Both the position numbers and the translations under genes were made by a program. Of a stretch of 32,480 nt of DNA, positions 30,784 through 32,480 are shown one piece after another. This DNA comes from a virus. The notes under the pieces were generated by a model. The model ran no database searches, was not told the DNA's origin, and saw nothing but the letters and a program-made list of their open reading frames with translations. Positions within the stretch are counted from its first letter, which is position 1; each line of letters begins with the position of its first letter. The DNA lies in the IMG/VR virus record IMGVR_UViG_3300021392_000011, positions 1-32,480 of that record; one strand, 5' to 3'.

Positions 30784-30901
30784 GAATCCCTCTATCTCTT
30801 TGCATCTCGCTCTGAGATAAGCAGCTCTTTACTGCCAAGACTTGAGCTAGGAACCGAGTCTCTCTATCTCCTTGCATCCCGCGCCGAGATAAGTAGCTTT
30901 T
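30784..30901 (-). repeat. two 46-bp direct repeats in the capsid gene leader
   Basis: Units at 30784-30829 and 30856-30901 are offset by 72 bp and differ at about eight positions, mostly transitions. Each contains TATCTC and GAGATA arms separated by 15 bp (30793-30819 and 30865-30891), so each unit can fold as a hairpin in the capsid mRNA leader. Conserved arms with changed loops suggest selection on structure. Confidence 0.6.
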
Positions 30902-30976
30902 TTCATAGCTACTGGTTTCCTGTTTTTAGGTTATCACAAATCAATCGTATAATTTCACCTGAGGAGCTACAGATAT

Positions 30977-31008
30977 AAAAAAATCCCCCGACAACAGGGG
31001 CTTTTTTT
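30977..31008. terminator. bidirectional terminator between scaffold and capsid genes
   Basis: A7-T-C5 and G4-C-T7 form a GC stem flanked by A and T runs that serve as terminators in either direction. For minus-strand mRNA the stem GCCCC/GGGGA is followed by T7. It separates the scaffold from the capsid gene. Confidence 0.75.
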
Positions 31009-31081
31009 GTGGTAAAAACAATTAATACAAGAAAAAACTTTCGACTTCTTCGGTGCTGCGTTCAATTACCCAAAGGTTGAT

Positions 31082-31855
31082 TCAACTTCCCCCTCCTCTC
31101 TTCTTCATTTCCCGACCAAACCTAGCTCGTTCAGAAGGGGTCATTTTCATTTTCTCTTCTACAGATAATCCAGTGTTTTGCCCTCGAATGCCGGGAACAA
31201 AGCCACCACCAGAAGCTTGGGAGCGTGGCTCAAAAGCGGCTCCTAGCACTGGATCAGAGGCAAACTCTGTCATCAACATAGCAAGATCTTTCGCTTTACC
31301 TGTGGGAGCATCATAGTCAATTAATCTAGTACCTTTCTGTAAAACTACGAAGTTACCTGCCTCATCACGCTCAATTCTCTGCAAAGCATGGGGAAGGATA
31401 AAATCAACAAAGGCAGCATTGGAACTGTCACTGCCACTACGTTTGCCCCCCGCATCAAAGAAAGCTTGCCGGACAATCGCAATCCGTCTTTCTTGTTCTA
31501 GCTGCTTTTTCAAGTTAGCAACTTCTTGGTTTAATTGTTCAGCCCGTTGTTTTTCGGAATTAATAATCTGGGCTTGTTCTTCAACTGTTTTCTGCCGTTG
31601 CTCTTCGGCTTCTTCAACTTGTTGTTTAAATTCCGCAAACTTCTGCGGATCAATTCCTTCAAACTGCTTCTTGAAAGCTGCTAACTCTTCCTGGTTTTTT
31701 TCGATTGTTGCCGCAAGCTGATCCCGCTCATTCCTGAGAGCCTGAATCGTTTTTTTGTAACCCGAATCATCAACTGTTGCTGGAGGGGGCTTTTGTTGTC
31801 CTTCAGATTCGATGGGAGTTTCTGGGGTATCTCCTTGAGTGCTTCCTTGTGACAT
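31082..31855 (-). CDS. capsid scaffold protein
   Basis: This protein has 257 aa. After a disordered Pro/Gly/Ser N-terminus (1-30), residues 33-125 are a long heptad coiled coil rich in Glu, Gln and Lys. A small globular part follows (RIAIVRQAFFDAGGKR, FVDFILPHALQRI), then a Gly-rich tail ending EKMKMTPSERARFGREM. This architecture and its place directly before the capsid gene are typical of phage scaffolds, which guide procapsid assembly and leave before packaging. No protease domain is present. No portal or terminase gene lies to its right inside the window. Confidence 0.8.
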   Translation of the reverse strand: MSQGSTQGDTPETPIESEGQQKPPPATVDDSGYKKTIQALRNERDQLAATIEKNQEELAAFKKQFEGIDPQKFAEFKQQVEEAEEQRQKTVEEQAQIINSEKQRAEQLNQEVANLKKQLEQERRIAIVRQAFFDAGGKRSGSDSSNAAFVDFILPHALQRIERDEAGNFVVLQKGTRLIDYDAPTGKAKDLAMLMTEFASDPVLGAAFEPRSQASGGGFVPGIRGQNTGLSVEEKMKMTPSERARFGREMKKRGGGS

Positions 31856-32037
31856 AGTTCAATACTGTGACATTAGCTTTATTCTAGACGAGACGCAGCA
31901 ACCTAGGGTAAGGATGGTTGGTTAACAGTGCGGGTTCGGGGTTAAACCGTACAAAATGCCATAGCTGTAGTAGAAGTGGTGACCCCAGAAGCTGAGGATT
32001 ATTTTCAGCTTTGGGAAGAAGAACCCCTCGTAGAAGA

Positions 32038-32067
32038 CTAGCCTCTAGCAAAGATGCCAGAGGCTAG
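32038..32067. terminator. hairpin between scaffold gene and CRISPR array
   Basis: CTAGCCTCT (32038-32046) and AGAGGCTAG (32059-32067) form a perfect 9-bp stem with a 12-nt loop. It lies at the far (leader-distal) end of the array and could stop array transcription. The rest of 31856-32116 holds only a 31-codon plus-strand open tail (31946-32041). Confidence 0.5.
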
Positions 32068-32116
32068 ATGAGAGAAGAAGCTTCGTTCTCTATTCAAGTG
32101 GTGGCGTTGTCACGAA

Positions 32117-32381
32117 GTTTCCATTCAAGTAGTTTTCCCAGCGAGTGGGAAGATGTCTTAAACGTGACAGAATATGACGAAGCCTTAGCGTTTCCATTCA
32201 AGTAGTTTTCCCAACGAGTGGGAAGACCTGGGTGGCTAGCATGGGCCACGGCCTGCACACTGAAGAGTTTCCATTCAAGTAGTTTTCCCAACGAGTGGGA
32301 AGATGCAGCTCCGCAGCGGGACATGCGAAACATCCGGATCGATCGTTTCCATTCAAGTAGTTTTCCCAACGAGTGGGAAGA
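32117..32381 (-). CRISPR. CRISPR array, four 37-nt repeats and three spacers
   Basis: Repeats begin GTTTCCATTC and end GTGGGAAGA, at 32117-32153, 32190-32226, 32267-32303 and 32345-32381. Spacers are 36, 40 and 41 nt (32154-32189, 32227-32266, 32304-32344). Three repeats are identical; the first has a G in place of A (CAGCGAG). Read on the minus strand each repeat ends in GAATGGAAAC, like the usual 5' handle side of cyanobacterial crRNAs, and contains the stem TTCCCA/TGGGAA. The variant repeat at the left end suits the leader-distal position. No cas gene is in the window. Confidence 0.92.
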
Positions 32382-32442
32382 GGTCGTTGAGGGAGCCTTA
32401 CCCCGTAAGGGTTTCAGACGCCAAATCGACGCATCTCTGAAA

Positions 32443-32451
32443 ATTGTACCA
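32443..32451 (-). promoter_or_regulatory. possible CRISPR leader promoter
   Basis: On the minus strand TGG-TACAAT forms an extended -10 element about 60 bp before the first transcribed repeat (32381). No good -35 is seen. The region 32382-32480 is the leader candidate and is AT-rich at its right end. Confidence 0.35.
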
Positions 32452-32480
32452 TCTCCTTCTAAAAATTGAGTAAAACGCAT

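Noticed and set aside
30933-30953. Third operator in the capsid leader
   Set aside because: ATCACA is followed at 9 bp by TATAAT, matching only four of six bases of TGTGAT.
31946-32041. C-terminal fragment of a plus-strand gene (ending QLWEEEPLVED)
   Set aside because: Only 31 codons with no start; composition is protein-like, but evidence is too thin for a feature.
32094-32480. 128-aa minus-strand open frame with repeated SSHSLGKLLEWK peptides
   Set aside because: The peptide repeats come directly from the CRISPR repeats; spacers of differing length just happen to keep the frame open.

Overview
This window looks like part of a temperate phage, prophage or phage-plasmid of a cyanobacterium, probably a filamentous Nostoc-like host. 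At least fifteen copies of the cyanobacterial HIP1 octamer GCGATCGC are scattered through it. Many genes lack strong Shine-Dalgarno sites, and the sliding-clamp domain is of cyanobacterial type. No integrase, lysis, portal, terminase, tRNA, rRNA or cas gene is visible, so the window covers only part of the element.

Layout. From 1 to about 23.7 kb everything except one small repressor-like gene reads on the plus strand. First come small accessory genes (1-2063). A DNA methyltransferase fused to a full-length DNA polymerase III beta clamp follows (2075-4063), then a RecD2-type helicase (4127-6310). Next is a phage replication module: a 17-codon leader ORF, an initiator with a winged-helix N-terminus (7106-8374), a putative helicase loader (8385-8993) and a DnaB helicase (8996-10411). 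The middle of the initiator gene is packed with iterons and palindromes, as in the phage lambda O gene, and may be the replication origin.

From 10.4 to 18.7 kb there is a block that I read as a nucleic-acid modification island. It holds two adjacent PP-loop (PAPS reductase-like) proteins, the first interrupted by a LAGLIDADG intein. A MazG remnant, a TGT/DpdA-like TIM barrel, a P63C-like protein, an ASCH protein, a DUF488 protein and a frameshifted C5-cytosine methyltransferase follow. Both PP-loop proteins begin with a QLxLF motif, the bacterial clamp-binding signature. Together with the methyltransferase-clamp fusion this suggests a modification machinery tethered to the replication fork through a phage-encoded clamp. 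This is the most interesting hypothesis in the window.

From 18.9 to 23.7 kb there is an IS200/IS605 relic, a divergent RHH-repressor region, several small genes and a P-loop ATPase joined to an HNH nuclease domain, apparently broken by a +1 frameshift.

From 23.75 to 31.86 kb all genes read on the minus strand and form the virion operon: scaffold, major capsid protein, head and connector-type proteins, a large fibre-like protein and three further structural proteins. Early and late blocks converge at 23.755 kb with overlapping stop codons. At the right end, next to the scaffold gene, lies a four-repeat CRISPR array with no cas genes, apparently transcribed leftward from a leader near the window edge.
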